Counted from the first letter of the stretch, positions 11,126-23,380 are shown. The stretch: 64,000 nt of DNA from Sialis fuliginosa (GCA_961205875.1 OY540817.1:19379001-19443000); one strand, 5' to 3'. The notes: generated from the sequence alone by a model not told the origin. Numbers and translations are program-made.

Positions 11126-12472
11126 ATGAAATATTTCGTAATTATTGCAGTATTGGTCGGTATTGTAATCACCAACCCACTTTTGGAAAGAATTCAGCCA
11201 AAAAGTTCTTTGATAGTTTGTGATTCTCAAAAACCTGGCTTCCTTGGACAAATATCACATCATTACGTATGTTATCTATGTTAATATAAATCTAGAGCTG
11301 CACGCTGCTGAGACGAACTTGGCTTAAATTCGGACGAGACGAGACCGAGTCGATATCAACTTTATTTATGTACCACCGAGATCAGAGCCGGCCATAGTAA
11401 GTCTGGCACCTTAGGCGAGATTTATTTTTCCGCCCTCTCACCCCCTAAAAAAATGTTAAAAAATCACCGAAAATGTCAATTAAAATTGATAAATTAACAA
11501 ATAAGTTAAATAATTCATATCTCAGCTTGGCGCGATCCTACAGACTCCAACATTTTTTTAAATATAGCTTACATTATTAACTTTAAGACTATCAAATGTC
11601 CTAAGACCGTCGAGACCTCCTTCCCCTTTTATGAACAAATTAAAATTGATAAATTAACAAATAAGTTGATTAGTTAATATCTCAGCTAATACCTTATTAA
11701 AGGTTTTCTGGGTTGCTGAATAAGGATTTGTTAGTTATCAGCTATCAAATAATCGATTTTTTTTACAAATTAACATTGTTTATATTTAGCTATGTATATT
11801 TTTTGCTTAATCGGGCTTAACAGATCAACAAAAAAAAAAGGTTACTCGAAAATTACTTATGCTCCATTTTGCGCCGCCTCACCTGGTCTGGCACCCCGGG
11901 CGGTCGCCTTGGTTCGCCCCCCCCCCCTAAAGCCGGTACTGACCGAGATTTTTGGTTTTATGGCAATATCAATAATTAGTAAATATTAATTTTGAAAATT
12001 ATTATTTTTTATTACTCGAATACGAATCTCACTCGGCCACGTGTACGAGATCCTGACGAAACTGACTTAATTTTTTACAAAACGAGACGTCAGTTTCAAA
12101 AACCGAGATGAGAAGAAATTGATCTAACTTTAATCTCGTCTGCAGTCCTAAATATATTATTATAATTAAATTTTTCTTGTTAGTCCTGGATAATATTGAT
12201 AATATATTTATATCTTGTTTTTATAGAGTGATCCAGTTTGTGGAGAAATTCTTGAAGAAACTGTTACATATATAGTACCAGGACCGAATGCCGTAATTTC
12301 TTGCATCAAAGCCATAGATCAAGCACAAAACCATGAAGATTTTGAAGCTGATGTGCAAATAATTGATGGTGGACTGTACGAAAGAATGGTTCATTTAAAA
12401 ATTACATCGCACAAAGATAAGGGATATGATTACGAAATTGAATTTAGACTATATGTGCCTCCAGTGTTATAG
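11126..12472 (+). CDS. MBF2-2: secreted MBF2-family protein (subfamily A)
   Basis: Exons 11126-11266 and 12227-12472, phase-0 intron, 128 aa. Signal peptide MKYFVIIAVLVGIVITN is followed by C32 in LIVCDSQKPG. Exon 2 begins SDPVCGEILEETVTYIV, has an additional Cys at 52, then AVISCIKAIDQ (C73), IIDGGLYE and SHKDKGYDYEIEF. The gene sits 1.4 kb after MBF2-1 in the same direction with its own TATA box. Its closest paralog is the second half of the fused MBF2-3 (NDPVSGEILEE, same DSQKPG motif). The intron carries two nested transposons. Confidence 0.88.
11291..12150. mobile_element. Candidate outer hAT-like element in the MBF2-2 intron
   Basis: The left end reads TCTAGAGCTGCACGCTG and the right end GTCTGCAGTCCTA; both subterminal zones are rich in CGAGAC/ACGAGA words. 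Possible 8-bp duplications AATATAAA and AATATATT agree at 6 of 8 positions, so this element is only probable. The hAT-like element 11383-11941 is inserted inside it. Confidence 0.45.
11383..11941. mobile_element. hAT-like MITE carrying satellite-related sequence
   Basis: The element is 559 bp, flanked by a perfect 8-bp duplication ACCGAGAT (11375-11382 and 11942-11949). The left terminus is CAGAGCCGGCC and the right AAGCCGGTACTG. Subterminal sequences TCTGGCACCTTAGGCGAG and CTGGCACCCCGGGCGG match the ends of the large element at 46889-55921. Internally it holds about one and a half units, on the minus strand, of the 184-bp satellite sequence (GATCGCGCCAAGCTGAGATA). There is no transposase. 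Confidence 0.88.
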
Positions 12473-13833
12473 AACTACGAGTACCTTGCAGTACCTCTAT
12501 ATATTAAATTTATAGGTGTACCTGAATTCCGACCGGAATTCACGTCTAACGTCACTACTATTATATTTTAAATATAAATACATAGATTATTATCTTAAAT
12601 TAATATAACATTGTTCTATATGGCATTTCTTTAATAAAATACATTAAATTATAAAAATTGTGTTTTCTACATATTCTGCAATTTTTACAGTTACGTACAA
12701 CTAGGTACTCGTATTTGTATAGCTAAAATTTCATTTAAAAATTTCGTAATAAAAATCAGCCATTTATATGTCAAAGCGACTAACTTTGGTAGGTAATAAT
12801 AGATAAGAATAACCTAGGTACCTATACTCACAGAATAAAGCCTATACTTAACTTTCTGTATTGTCTATTTTCTTTATATTTTTATTTGTGAAGTTAATAA
12901 CTTTGGCATCTGAATGGCTCAAATATCATAATCATAGGTTATTTTAAGAAAATTTTTTGCTCTATACTTTCTATATTTCTTTTTCTCTTCACAAAATTAT
13001 AATAACTTTTTTTTGCAGTACACTTATACTTTTTTATATTTTTTTTCTACTTGCAATTTTTCAACTACACAAATTAGATTTTACAACTGCAGTTTTCATT
13101 TTTGGAACTGCAGAAACAAGCTACAACTACACACTAAAATTACCCCTGCTCATAATAATGTTAAGGCATTGAGTAAAGGTAAATTTGATTAATATGGTAT
13201 TTTTGTTTATTGGAAATTATGCATATTCGCCAGCCTAATTGGCGGTTATGATAAATACATATATTTCCTATTGTAAAATTTACCCGTTTCTATTCATGAT
13301 AAACAATATTTATTTTAAAGATTTAGGTTTCCATAAAGGATTTCGATTTTGTTCTAGATTTTGTTTAGTTTTAATACTTTTAAATATTTAATAAATATGA
13401 TTATAAAAGTATTGAAAATCTTAAATATTTCATTGTTTTTATCCTTATATATTAAATGCAATTAGTATTGTCCTTTTCCATCTCATTTTTACTTTCTTAT
13501 ATCCATGTATATATGAAATATACATAATATAGTGAATATAATATAGTGAAACCGATTTTTTTCGAAATCCGCATGCAGTGGCTGTCGGGGTTTTTGACGG
13601 TACGATGCACGATTCGTACCGTCAAAACCTCGGCACTGCATTCTTAAATGAAATAGAGTTAAATAGTCGTTATTTGTTCTTTTGCAATTCAATTTTAGAA
13701 AAAAATAATAATATCTATAATATATATCAAATGTCAAAAATAACAATATTATCACATAATAAACAATTCAAACAAAATTATGGCTTGAGTTCATTTACAG
13801 ATAAATAAAAAATTAAGATATTATTGTATGAAT
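12473..13833 (+). repeat. Tandemly duplicated intergenic block, copy 2 (orphan promoter)
   Basis: Near-identical to 9702-11058, but it stops abruptly at TTATTGTATGAA just before the TATA position. No MBF2 exon follows. It is a leftover from a lost or rearranged gene unit. Confidence 0.85.
13573..13641 (+). other. 69-nt hairpin, copy 2
   Basis: Same hairpin as at 10786-10854 with a single difference in an unpaired part of the left arm. Both stems are intact, although no gene follows this copy. Confidence 0.5.
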
Positions 13834-14349
13834 TAATATATGGGGTTGCAAATGCAGTTGGTTCATTTTCGTTTCTTTCTTTTTTTTGCTTGTGATATTC
13901 TTTTGTGTGTTTCATTTTTGACAAGCTTCATTCGAGTGAATACAAACTTTTTCACTTCCTTGCAACTCGTTAGGGGTTGAATTTTGGGAAATATATGTTT
14001 CACTATTTTTATTTTAGATTTTTATTTATGTCTAATTTATCGATTTTTACGCAAGTGGGAGAGGTAATGTGTACAAAAAAATAAAAAATAATTGTAAATA
14101 AAAATTAAAATCAAAATCTTAAAACCAGGCGAGACACCAGCGCGTTGACCGTAGGGCCAACACACTTATATTTCGAGCGAACATAATACACGCAATTATA
14201 TTGAATATACAAATTTTCAAAGTTAATTATCTTTGTAATTAAAGCCTATGAGATCAAATTGTTGGACACGTGTCTTTTTATTTTTGCTCTAGTTTGACAT
14301 ACCACAAGCTCATTGAAATTCTCATTAACCGTGCTGTTGCTCCCCCTTG
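13834..14349. other. Unique spacer; no gene seen
   Basis: A sequence with no copy elsewhere in the window joins the truncated orphan promoter to the second copy of the MBF2-1 upstream block. It contains TTTTCGTTTCTTTC-like pyrimidine runs and no usable open frame. Confidence 0.5.
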
Positions 14350-16461
14350 TCAGTGAAAAATGAACAGAACTACGAAACGATGCGGCTTATACCCAAAAAC
14401 CAAGATTCATATCAATATCACAGCGGAAGCCTTAAAGCTCGTTAATAAGTTACATTATAGATTTTAGTCAAAACAAGCGAGATTATAGAAATTTCAAGAT
14501 AAACAACTTAAAAAACAAATACATATACAGGGTTACTGGTAATTCGATACATTTCTTTTAAGGGGTAATAGTAGAGATAACAAGTAACAATTTGAACCCA
14601 ATATTGCCTTATACAAATGTTAACCGTTACTGAGATATTTAAAATTTTAGAATTTTTCAAAAATATCCCAATTTTCAACTTTAAACTCATTTAATTTTTT
14701 TTTAATACATAGTTTTTTTTTTATTTTGCTTCTGATACTCAGACAATATGCCGGTACTTTGTTAGAAAGAACAAAATTAGTACAATTTACTTAAACTTCG
14801 ACACAGTGCCACGAAACTCTAACACTTCGATATTTTTTATAAGTTTTTTTTTGTTTAAAATGCAAATTCTCCAAAAAAATCACTAACTAATTTAATGTAC
14901 AAAGTCTTTTAAAAACTGCCTTATCTTTCTAGCTATCCAATGAGATACAAATGTTATTAAAAAAAACTCTCTACTTAGGAGGAATGAGTCTCAGAAACGA
15001 AACAGATCGCAAATTGTTAAAATAGCACGCGGGGGTTATTTACACAAACGTGTTGATTTTAACAAAATAAAACAAACATCTGGTTTGAAAAAAATAACTT
15101 TTATTATTTTTACAAATCCTGCTCAATTTGAGAACCTCTATTTTTAATGCAGGCTCTACATCTACGCCGTACTTCAGTCCTGGTGACTCATGATATCAGA
15201 TTATTTCTAGCTATCCAACGAAATAAAAATGTTTTAAATTTTTATGCATACAATAATAAAAACTACTATGACAAAACTGATACTATCATAGATAAGTAAA
15301 CAAACAAACGAAAACACATTTTAATTGTTGCACAAAATCACAACAATTAAAAATTTCACATGCATACAGACAGCGGTAAATTCAAAATACAGCTACATCA
15401 GCGCTATGGTGAGCGTAGTGAAATTTTTCATCCTTTTCATATAAAGTTATCATATCCTTATATGCTCTAACTGTGATAGTAGTTTGTATTATTGTATGCA
15501 TAAAAATTTAAAACATTTTTATATCGTTGGATAGCTAGAAATAATCTGATATCAAGAGTCACCAGGACTGAAGTACGGCGTAGATGTAGAGCCTGCATTA
15601 AAAATAGAGGTTCTCAAATTTGAGCAGGATTTGTAAAAATAATAAAAGTTATTTTTTTCAAACCAGATGTTTTATTTTGGTAAAATCAACACGTTTGTGT
15701 AAATAACCCCCGCGTGCTATTTTAACAATTTGCGATCTGTTTCGTTTCTGAGACTCATTTCTCCTAAGTAGAGAGTTTTTTTTAATAACATTTGTATCTC
15801 ATTGGATAGCTAGAAAGATAAGGCAGTTTTTAAAAGACTTTGTACATTAAATTAGTTAGTGATTTTTTTGGAGAATTTGCATTTTAAACAAAAAAAAAAC
15901 TTATAAAAAATATCGAACTGTTAGAGTTTCGAGGCACTGTGTCGAAGTTTAAGTAAATTGTACTAATTTTGTTCTTTCTAACAAAGTACCGGCATATTGT
16001 CTGAGTATCAGAAGCAAAATAAAAAAAAAACTATGTATTAAAAAAAAATTAAATGAGTTTAAAGTTGAAATTTGGGATATTTTTGAAAAATTCTAAAATT
16101 TTAAATATCTCAGTAACGGTTAACATTTGTATAAGGCAATATTGGGTTCAAATTGTTACTTGTTATCTCTACTATTACCCCTTAAAAGAAATGTATCGAA
16201 TTACCAGTAACCCTGTAGATTAAATGTTTAAATGTTCTTTTGTGATTTCATTTTTGAAAAATATATATTTCGTAATATCAATTATCAAAAATAACAATAT
16301 TATCACAGAACAAATAATTCCGCGAAATTATTGGTATAGACAAGTGCATTATTATAAGATAAAAAAAAGAAAAGATATTATTGTATGAAAACATATAAAA
16401 TCTAAAACTTTTGCCATTTTTTTAAAGTCAAAATTTTCTATTTGATTTAGACGGACCTACA
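14350..16461 (+). repeat. Second copy of the MBF2-1 upstream block, split by a foldback
   Basis: 14350-14527 and 16216-16461 together reproduce 7602-8059; everything between is the foldback element. A TATAAAA box lies at 16394, 68 bp before the MBF2-3 ATG, as in MBF2-1. Confidence 0.82.
14528..16215. mobile_element. 1.69-kb foldback transposon with about 745-bp inverted arms
   Basis: The left arm (14528 to about 15271) begins CAGGGTTACTGGTAATTC and the right arm (about 15472-16215) is its near-perfect reverse complement. About 200 bp of spacer has no open frame. It is flanked by TA on both sides. The paralogous site near 7798 reads ACATATAGATTA without the insertion, which confirms the ends and a TA duplication (Tc1/mariner-like target). 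Only a non-autonomous copy is present. Confidence 0.9.
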
Positions 16462-19395
16462 ATGAAGTATTTTATTATTATCGCAGTTTTGGTCGGTGTT
16501 GTATTCACTAACCCACTTTTGGAGGAAATTCAGCCAAGAAGTTCTTTGATAGATTGCATTACTGCGACTCCTGGAATCCTTGCAAGAAAGAGCCATCATT
16601 ATGTAAGTTATACTCGTAAAATGTTTACTCAAAATAATAACACAGCTACACAAAAAAAAGTGCGGAGTCAAAAAAGCGACCTACACATATAACATTGTAG
16701 TATTGGTCGAGCATAGTCTAAATTCAAATTTTTGGAATTTTCTGCTTACTAATTTTTTATTTTATTTAAGCTTGAATTTTGGGTTTAGCCAACTTAGTAA
16801 AATTCAACCTAAACCTAAAATTCAAGCTAAAATTTTTGTTGTAAAATATTCCCTTACAAAGATTTATCGAAAATCGTCATTTTTTTAAATTGCTATTTAA
16901 GGCTCTGTCAAACAGGAAGCTGACTGTCCGCTTATTTTGACAAATTTGATATATCCTTTGACATATTAAATGCCATTCTGACGTTTTAAATGTCATTTTG
17001 ACGTTTGCATAAATTTAGATTTAGATTGAAATTGTCAAAAAATAAAAAATATACAAAAAAATAATCTTAAGAAATATTTCGAATATTTTTTAGTAAAATT
17101 GTATACAAATTAAATGGTCAACCAATACCTGTCAATTTATCTGAGCACTTTATCGGTTTTTATTTAAATTGTTAGTATTATAATTAACTACCTTTGGTGA
17201 TTTAAGCACGAGGAAGCATTGTGCATTTACTTGGCAGATGTTTTTTTTTAATATTCCTCCAAAACTGGTTTACAAAAAAAATTGGTGGGAGGGGGGGGGG
17301 GGGGGTGTAAAACTAACGTTTCGCTCTGGGTACCAACCTTCCTTAGACCGCCACTAATAATAGGTATTTAAAATGTATCTTTAATATAATAAACCATACT
17401 GTCAAAAACTGTTATACTTAACATACCATTGTTAATATTGTTATGTAATATGTATCTGGATTTAAGTTATTAAAAATTCTTTAATTTGGAGATGTGCGAA
17501 TACCATTTTAGAGCCCTATCTATATATATTTATAAAAATAAATACATTTTGGTATTTATTTAGTTTTTCTCAAAAAATCCGGAATATATCAATCGAATCG
17601 AACCTGAATGGTTTAATTTAAATTATTCAAAATCTGTATTGATCTCTGTCAAATATAAATGTCGGTTATAAAATGAAACCCTACACTTATTTTTTTATTT
17701 ATTTTTTTGATTTTTGTATAACTTATGCATTTTTAAAGATTTGAACTACTTCAAATTCGATTCGTATTCCTGAAATAAATAAAAATATAAAAAAATATTA
17801 TCTAAAAAAAAAAATTGTTATATAGCATGAACCAGGTTCTGGAATTAGTGAAGTAGTTATTTCATATATTGTACCAGCGAATCCACCGGCAAATGACATT
17901 TACATTACTTGCATCAAAGCCATAGATCAAAAACAAAACCATGAAGATTTTGAAGCTGATGTGCAAATAATACAAGGTGGACTGTACGAGAAAATGGTTA
18001 CATTAAAAATCACATCCCACGAAGATAAAGGATTCGATTATGAAGTTGAAATTAGAATAGATAAGTCTCCAGTTACAACAGTACTGGTTGGCGTTGCACT
18101 CGCTAACCCACTTTTGGAAGAAATTCAACCTAAAAGTTCTTTGATAGTTTGTGATTCTCAAAAACCTGGCGTCATTGGACAAACAACACATCATTACGTA
18201 AGTTATCTATCCTTAATATACAGAGTGGTCTGGTTTGGGATACAGATATTTTAAAAGCTGATTCCTTGGCTTATTTTGAGTAAAAAATTGTACGGGAAGA
18301 GGGTGTCTATCTTCAACACCCTCTGAGATACAGGATGTTTTAAAAATTCCCTCAGAGTATTAATTACAAACAAAGATTATCTCATAACTTCCAAAGTAAC
18401 GTAACTATATAGAGCAACCACAATAAGTCAGTTTCATAGGTAATTAACTAACGTATTTTTCAGTTATTGCTAGCCGTGTTTCCAGTTCCGAGTTATTGCT
18501 CATCAAAGTCCAAAAATATATTTATTTTTTTGAAAATTTTTATGAAAATGACCTTTTTCTCCAAAAGTACCTACAATATGTAGTATTTTTTATCATTAAA
18601 ATAACGTACTGGCACCAGTTATGGCCGCTATAAGAGCAAGTTTTACTGTTTTTGTGATTGACGGGCTTCTTTTCTGTAATTCTCATGAACTCATGTTACT
18701 AATAAAACAAATAACTCTTTATTTAATCAATTTAATTACCAAAGTCCGCAAATATAGTTTTTTTTTTTAATTATAGCCTTTTATTTTGTTTATGTAAGAA
18801 TCGTCAAATTTGAAACAATGTAAAGCAGTTTTTATAATAATATAATAATTATTAAATAAATTATACTAATAATTAGTTTAAATGTTCACCATTTGGACAC
18901 CTATTGGCCGATTGTCTCCAAATCACGCTATAAGACAGTTAAATGTACCTATATATATAGATTAATATTCAGAGCTGATAGTAATCAAATATATATTAAC
19001 AAATATTTCTAATTCAGTACATTTAATTTAAAAATAGCCATTACTGGGATCATATTCAAGACTGCTGCCAGTACCTTATATAATTATTAAATTTTTCTTG
19101 TTGATCCTGGATATTATTGATAATATATTTATATCTTGTTCGACAGAATGACCCAGTTAGTGGAGAAATTCTTGAAGAAACTGTTACATATATAGTACCA
19201 TCAGGACCAAAGCCCGCCGTAATTTCTTGCATCAGAGCCATAGATAAAGCACAAAACCATGAAGATTTTGAAGGTGATGTGACAATTGTTGAAGGTGGAC
19301 TGTACCAAAAAATGGTTGCATTACAAATCACTTCGCACGAAGATAAGGGATACGATTACGAAATTGAAATTAGACTAAGTGAGTCCCCAGTTTAA
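16462..19395 (+). CDS. MBF2-3: in-frame fusion of two MBF2 genes (subfamily A)
   Basis: Exons 16462-16602, 17826-18197 and 19147-19395 give 253 aa with two MBF2 domains. Domain 1 (residues 1-130) resembles MBF2-1: signal peptide, C32, YITCIKAID (C76), IQGGLYE and SHEDKGFDYEVEI. Where the stop should be after DKSPV (residue 130, base 18074), the frame goes on into TTVLVGVALANPLLEEIQPK, the exon-1 sequence of an MBF2-2-like gene without its first residues. Domain 2 (131-253) has C156, NDPVSGEILEE, AVISCIRAIDKAQ and VEGGLYQ. So stop, intergenic DNA and start were removed by a deletion or unequal exchange that kept frame. The second signal-peptide remnant is hydrophobic but short. Introns hold repeats and a MITE. 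Whether one chain or two products form is untested. Confidence 0.85.
16840..17240 (+). repeat. Dispersed repeat D, copy 1
   Basis: Shares TATTCCCTTACAAAGATTTA, TTGACATATTAAATG, TTAAATGGT and TTAAGCACGAGGAAGCA with 57695-58020. Both copies are in the same orientation and non-coding. Here it lies in intron 1 of MBF2-3. Confidence 0.7.
17285..17307 (+). repeat. Poly(G) tract in an MBF2-3 intron
   Basis: GGTGGGA is followed by an uninterrupted run of about 17 G. Similar poly(G)/poly(C) runs occur at 21811-21822, 22032-22043, 33000-33012 and 45570-45581, mostly beside transposon-like sequence. Run length may be affected by sequencing error. Confidence 0.6.
18215..18600. repeat. Dispersed repeat C, copy 1
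   Basis: Reverse-complement match to 28290-28715. Shared words include GATTCCTTGGCT, AAAAAATTGTACGGGAAGAG, TTGCTAGCCGTGTTTCC and GTTATTGCTCATCAAAGT. No coding. Confidence 0.7.
18604..19076 (-). mobile_element. TA-type MITE family M1 (GGTACTGGCACCAG ends), full copy in MBF2-3
   Basis: The left end is GTACTGGCACCAGTTATGGC and the right end GACTGCTGCCAGTACCTTA. Internal landmarks (CGGCCAATAGGTGTC-like, ATTAATATTCAGA) match the better-preserved copies at 33286-33793, 44056-44572 and 46353-55934. It lies within intron 2 of MBF2-3. Confidence 0.8.
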
Positions 19396-19435
19396 TTGTA
19401 AGAGAAGTATCTACAAATAAACATCAAATGTTTAA

Positions 19436-19931
19436 GGCGGCTATTACACTATCAAATAAATATGTCAAAGATCTTTGACAAAGATTTGATCATATTTCTT
19501 TGATAAAATACGAGATTTTGTTCTATTACACTACATAAAATATTTGATAATATTTTGTTAGTATTATCTAGGGATATTTTCTTCTTTTTTGGTGCATTTT
19601 GATAATCAATGTGTGGATGTTCGTCAGTTGACGCGATCGAGGTTTGAACTTACAACTGTGTATTGCAGTTTTTATAATCCATAAGAAGATTATCATATAA
19701 TGCTGGATTATGTTGATATTAATATATTAACTGTAACTGTCAGTGATAACTTGGTAGTCGCCATTTTGATTTATCTGTCAAAAAACATTTGATCAAATAT
19801 AAGAGACTGTCATTAACTATGATCATAGAAATATTATTAAGGTAAATATTATAAAAGTTGACTTATTACACTGTCATATTTCTTTGATCAAAGAAATTTT
19901 ATCATATTTCTTTGATAGTGTAATAGCCGCC
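19436..19931. mobile_element. TAA-flanked MITE (Harbinger-like)
   Basis: Terminal inverted repeats GGCGGCTATTACACTATCAAA and reverse complement, flanked by TAA on both sides (19433-19435 and 19932-19934). A 3-bp TAA duplication and GC-rich ends suit the PIF/Harbinger superfamily. The interior is rich in TTTGATC/GATCAAA words and has no transposase. It lies 40 bp after the MBF2-3 stop. Confidence 0.75.
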
Positions 19932-19934
19932 TAA

Positions 19935-22900
19935 GGAGCGTCTATTCTACGTAAAGATAATTTTCGAAACTATCGCGAATAACATTATGTAATTAACGCT
20001 TTAGACCCCTTCCCCAGTCCTACGTAATTAGTGAATGCTCATTTTAAAAAAAATCTATTTTTTTACTTTTTATTTTTGTAGAGATTTACTTACTTACTGT
20101 ATTGTAGAGATTTACTTAATTAATTGTTATATTTATTTATATTATGTACCTACATGTAAATGTTTTTGAGATTAAAAAGTAATTAAATTATATGTAATGT
20201 TCTTAATTTCATTACCTTATTTTATTTCAGACTAGCGAACTGGACCCGGTGTTCCCTGGGTTAATATCCACAAAAATATAGTGACCTAAAATATTCAACA
20301 TGCCCCCCCCAACATGATGAAAATGTTACTTTCTATTTCAATTTTCAATCATATTTCAAAATATTTAATTGTTAACATGTGTCCAAAATCATCCAGTTCT
20401 TCGACAAAATATTTGAAAGAGACGTGATCATAAAACCGTAATTTATAAAATTATTTATTCCATGGCTACTATGTTTATATATAGATGACAGTTGTATGCT
20501 GTTTACAACATGGAAACAAAACATGACTTGATAAAGATTTTTTTAACCTTTTGATGTTAAATCTTAGATTTTCATAAAATATTAATAGCCACGAACAAAA
20601 AAAATTATCTATCTGACCCGGAGTCTCAGGGTTTGCATACTGAATCTCCGGGTTCCGGGTTTGGGTACAATTTCTCCGGGTTTTGCAAAAAATAATGACG
20701 ACTAAAAAAAAAGGTCGTCAAAACTAGAGCAGGGGACATAATAGTGCAGATTTTGGTAACAAATTTTATGAGAAAAAAATAAAAAGAATAAAATAAAAAT
20801 AAAATAGATAACATAAAATAAAAAAGGGGTCTTAAGGTAAGGAATTTATCTTTTTATAACGAATATAAAATTTTGAATATAATGTAGCACAACCTCTATA
20901 TAAAAAAGAAATAATGTAATTTAAAAATGCAGAAAAAACTGTCATTTTCAATTCACTTATTAGTAATAAAATGTAATGAAAAAACTATATATCGGTATGA
21001 AGAACCATACATGACTTCCATGTTCTTTAATATAATAATTTTTAATACTTATTTTAAAAATTTCAATGGGATTTGTCAGAAATAAAACTCACCTTTGTAT
21101 TATAAATATTAATTTTCTTATATTCTAATGTCAAAAACATAATACATATTCGTAGAATAACTAATTTGACAATTTGAATTTAGTTGTTAAGTAGTTAGTA
21201 ACATGAATTTGTGATGTACTAAATAAGTATTTAAATTTAAAATTTTGAGGGTGGTTTTCACCCCTTCAGTAGCTGTTTATGATACGATTTTTCGATGGTA
21301 TTATTAGAGTCTAAATTACATTTTATATTGATAAAAAAATTCGTAGAATTATGGTATTTATTTTATTTTAATAATAAGGGCAACAGATTAAATTGTTAAG
21401 ATTGAAAAACATAGTCCATTTTAAATAATCATACCACTTAATAATTACTTAAAATTTTAGCACAACAATATGCGTCTGTATTAGATAAAAAATAATGATA
21501 GCGCAAAAAATTTCCACAAGTTTTGTTTGTATTATCTAATCATAAATTAGAAATTGGAAAACACTTGATTTAGAAGTTTTTGTGCGTAGTGGAACGATTA
21601 GAATCTAGAACAAATTTTAATTTAACTATTTAATTAATTAAAATAGATAATGAATAGCTTAAATTTTTTTTCTATCTTTTGTTTTCGCATAATAGTTTAA
21701 AAAGAGGGAGGGGGGAAAATTGTTTTCATATTCTATTTTGATAACTGTATTTGCTGCGAATTTTTAGAGTTTATTTGCATCAAAAATGGATAGGCATAAT
21801 TTTTTTCTTATAGGGGGGGGGGAGGTGGTAGAGATAATTTCAATAAGTTTATGTGGCATCAAGATATTATTCAATAAATAAACCGCTATTTTTTACCGGT
21901 CAGCATAAAATGTTCAAATATATAATTTAGTATAAATATATTTTTTATTTTACAATTTTCATTGTTCATGCATAAAAAATGGAAAATGTAAATAGTAAAA
22001 AAATATGCTCCAAGCACTATTTTATTTTGATCCCCCCCCCCCTCTACGTCGGTAACTACTGGCTCAAAAAATCTGAAAAAAAATCGGTAACGAGGTTTTG
22101 GTGGAACTATCAACGACAAATACTGAAGTCAACTATATCATTTTAAATTTTAAACTAATAGGGGGACGCGTCATAGAATTTGACACTATTTATATATTTT
22201 TTTAACTTAAAAATGCACCTGTAAGTGGCTCCAACACAGTAGTACGTACTTCGGAACCCTAATGGCATACACCCGCGTGTATTATAATTAAAATATATAT
22301 TTATTAAAAAAAATATTTTACTTTAATACTTACATCATTAAAAGGGTTTAAATTCCATACTAATAGATTACTATCTTTGACACAATTTAGCTCAGGTGCA
22401 CTATCTAAAACTAAAAAAAACCTATTTAAAATAGATATACCTGTTATAGATGTATTAGGGTTGAATAATATTTATTTTAATTTTATTATGGTGCATAAAT
22501 TGCATATAATAGATTATTGGGGATCTATTTTCATAGGCATATATTTATTAAAATTTATGGAGGCGATATTAAAATAGGAATAATTAAAATTTTCTTAAAC
22601 ATAATAATAACTCATCAACGCCCAGCCAAAATGCTTGTACCTAGAAACGTAAAATTTGAAGGGTGTCTTCCTTTTATGACGTAAGCACCTGATTCTGAAA
22701 TTCAACCCCCATGGAGGGAGGGAAGTGTGTTAAATTTTTCTTAATATTCATATTTATCTTAATAACTTTTACTATAAAGATCATAGACATAGAGCATGGA
22801 TGGACATCTGACTCGAAAACAGAACTGTGTCAAAAGAAAGAGATAGAAAATTATTTGGGATATACTTGTCCTTATTTAAACAGGAGTAACTATTTCATTC

Positions 22901-23372
22901 TTCTTAGAAAAAGAGATAGATATATCCCAAACGCCATCGCATCTTTCTCTCTCACTTTATTTATGAATTGAACACTTCATTCTCTACAAAATATTCCACT
23001 GAGAAATTTTCAAAAAAAAAATTTTTCAACGAGATATTCACGCAAGTAATTTTTCCCATGTTAATCAAATGGGAAAAAGACTCGGTTTGCGCCATCCACA
23101 GGTTTGATCTATGAGTCTGAAATTTTGGGACAATTAACTTTTGATCCAAAGCTAAAACATAGGCCTGCGGGACCAAAAAAAAATTAAAAAAAAACCTAAT
23201 GTAGATATTATGTAAATAATGCTAATTTACATATTATGACTTCTCGATTAAACAGTATTTTTTAACGACCAGTTAATATATTGTATATCCCTGTTTTAAT
23301 TCGCAATAATTAGAATATACTATAAAAAACTATTTATCGTGATTTTCAATAACTTCAATTGTTTGCAAATTG
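19935..23372. other. 3.4-kb intergenic region with repeat remnants; no gene
   Basis: 20237-20318 matches repeat G near 56600-56680 in reverse. 20617-20700 is rich in CCGGGTT words, like a hAT subterminal zone. 20990-21266 is repeat E, copied in reverse at 39534-39790 (GAGGGTGGTTTTCACC end). 21811 and 22032 are poly(G) and poly(C) runs. 22782-22975 resembles the 197-bp element at 36054-36250. Small open frames here all overlap such repeats. Confidence 0.6.
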
Positions 23373-23380
23373 TATAAATA
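23373..23380 (+). promoter_or_regulatory. TATA box of MBF2-4
   Basis: TATAAATA, 83 bp before the ATG. A TCAGTT initiator-like word lies 44 bp on, the same spacing as in MBF2-5. The usual distance is nearer 31, so the true start may be between them. Confidence 0.55.

Noticed and set aside
10170..13172. Paired hydrophobic frames at 10170-10355 and 12957-13172
   Set aside because: They agree only because they lie in the duplicated block. T-rich composition explains the hydrophobicity, and there is no MBF2 motif or usable promoter.
13489..13808. Open frames around the second hairpin
   Set aside because: They span the duplicated hairpin and are not preserved in the first copy.
22711..22971. 86-aa frame with a hydrophobic start
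   Set aside because: Mostly overlaps a diverged copy of the CATAGACATAGAG MITE; no splice partner and no family motif.
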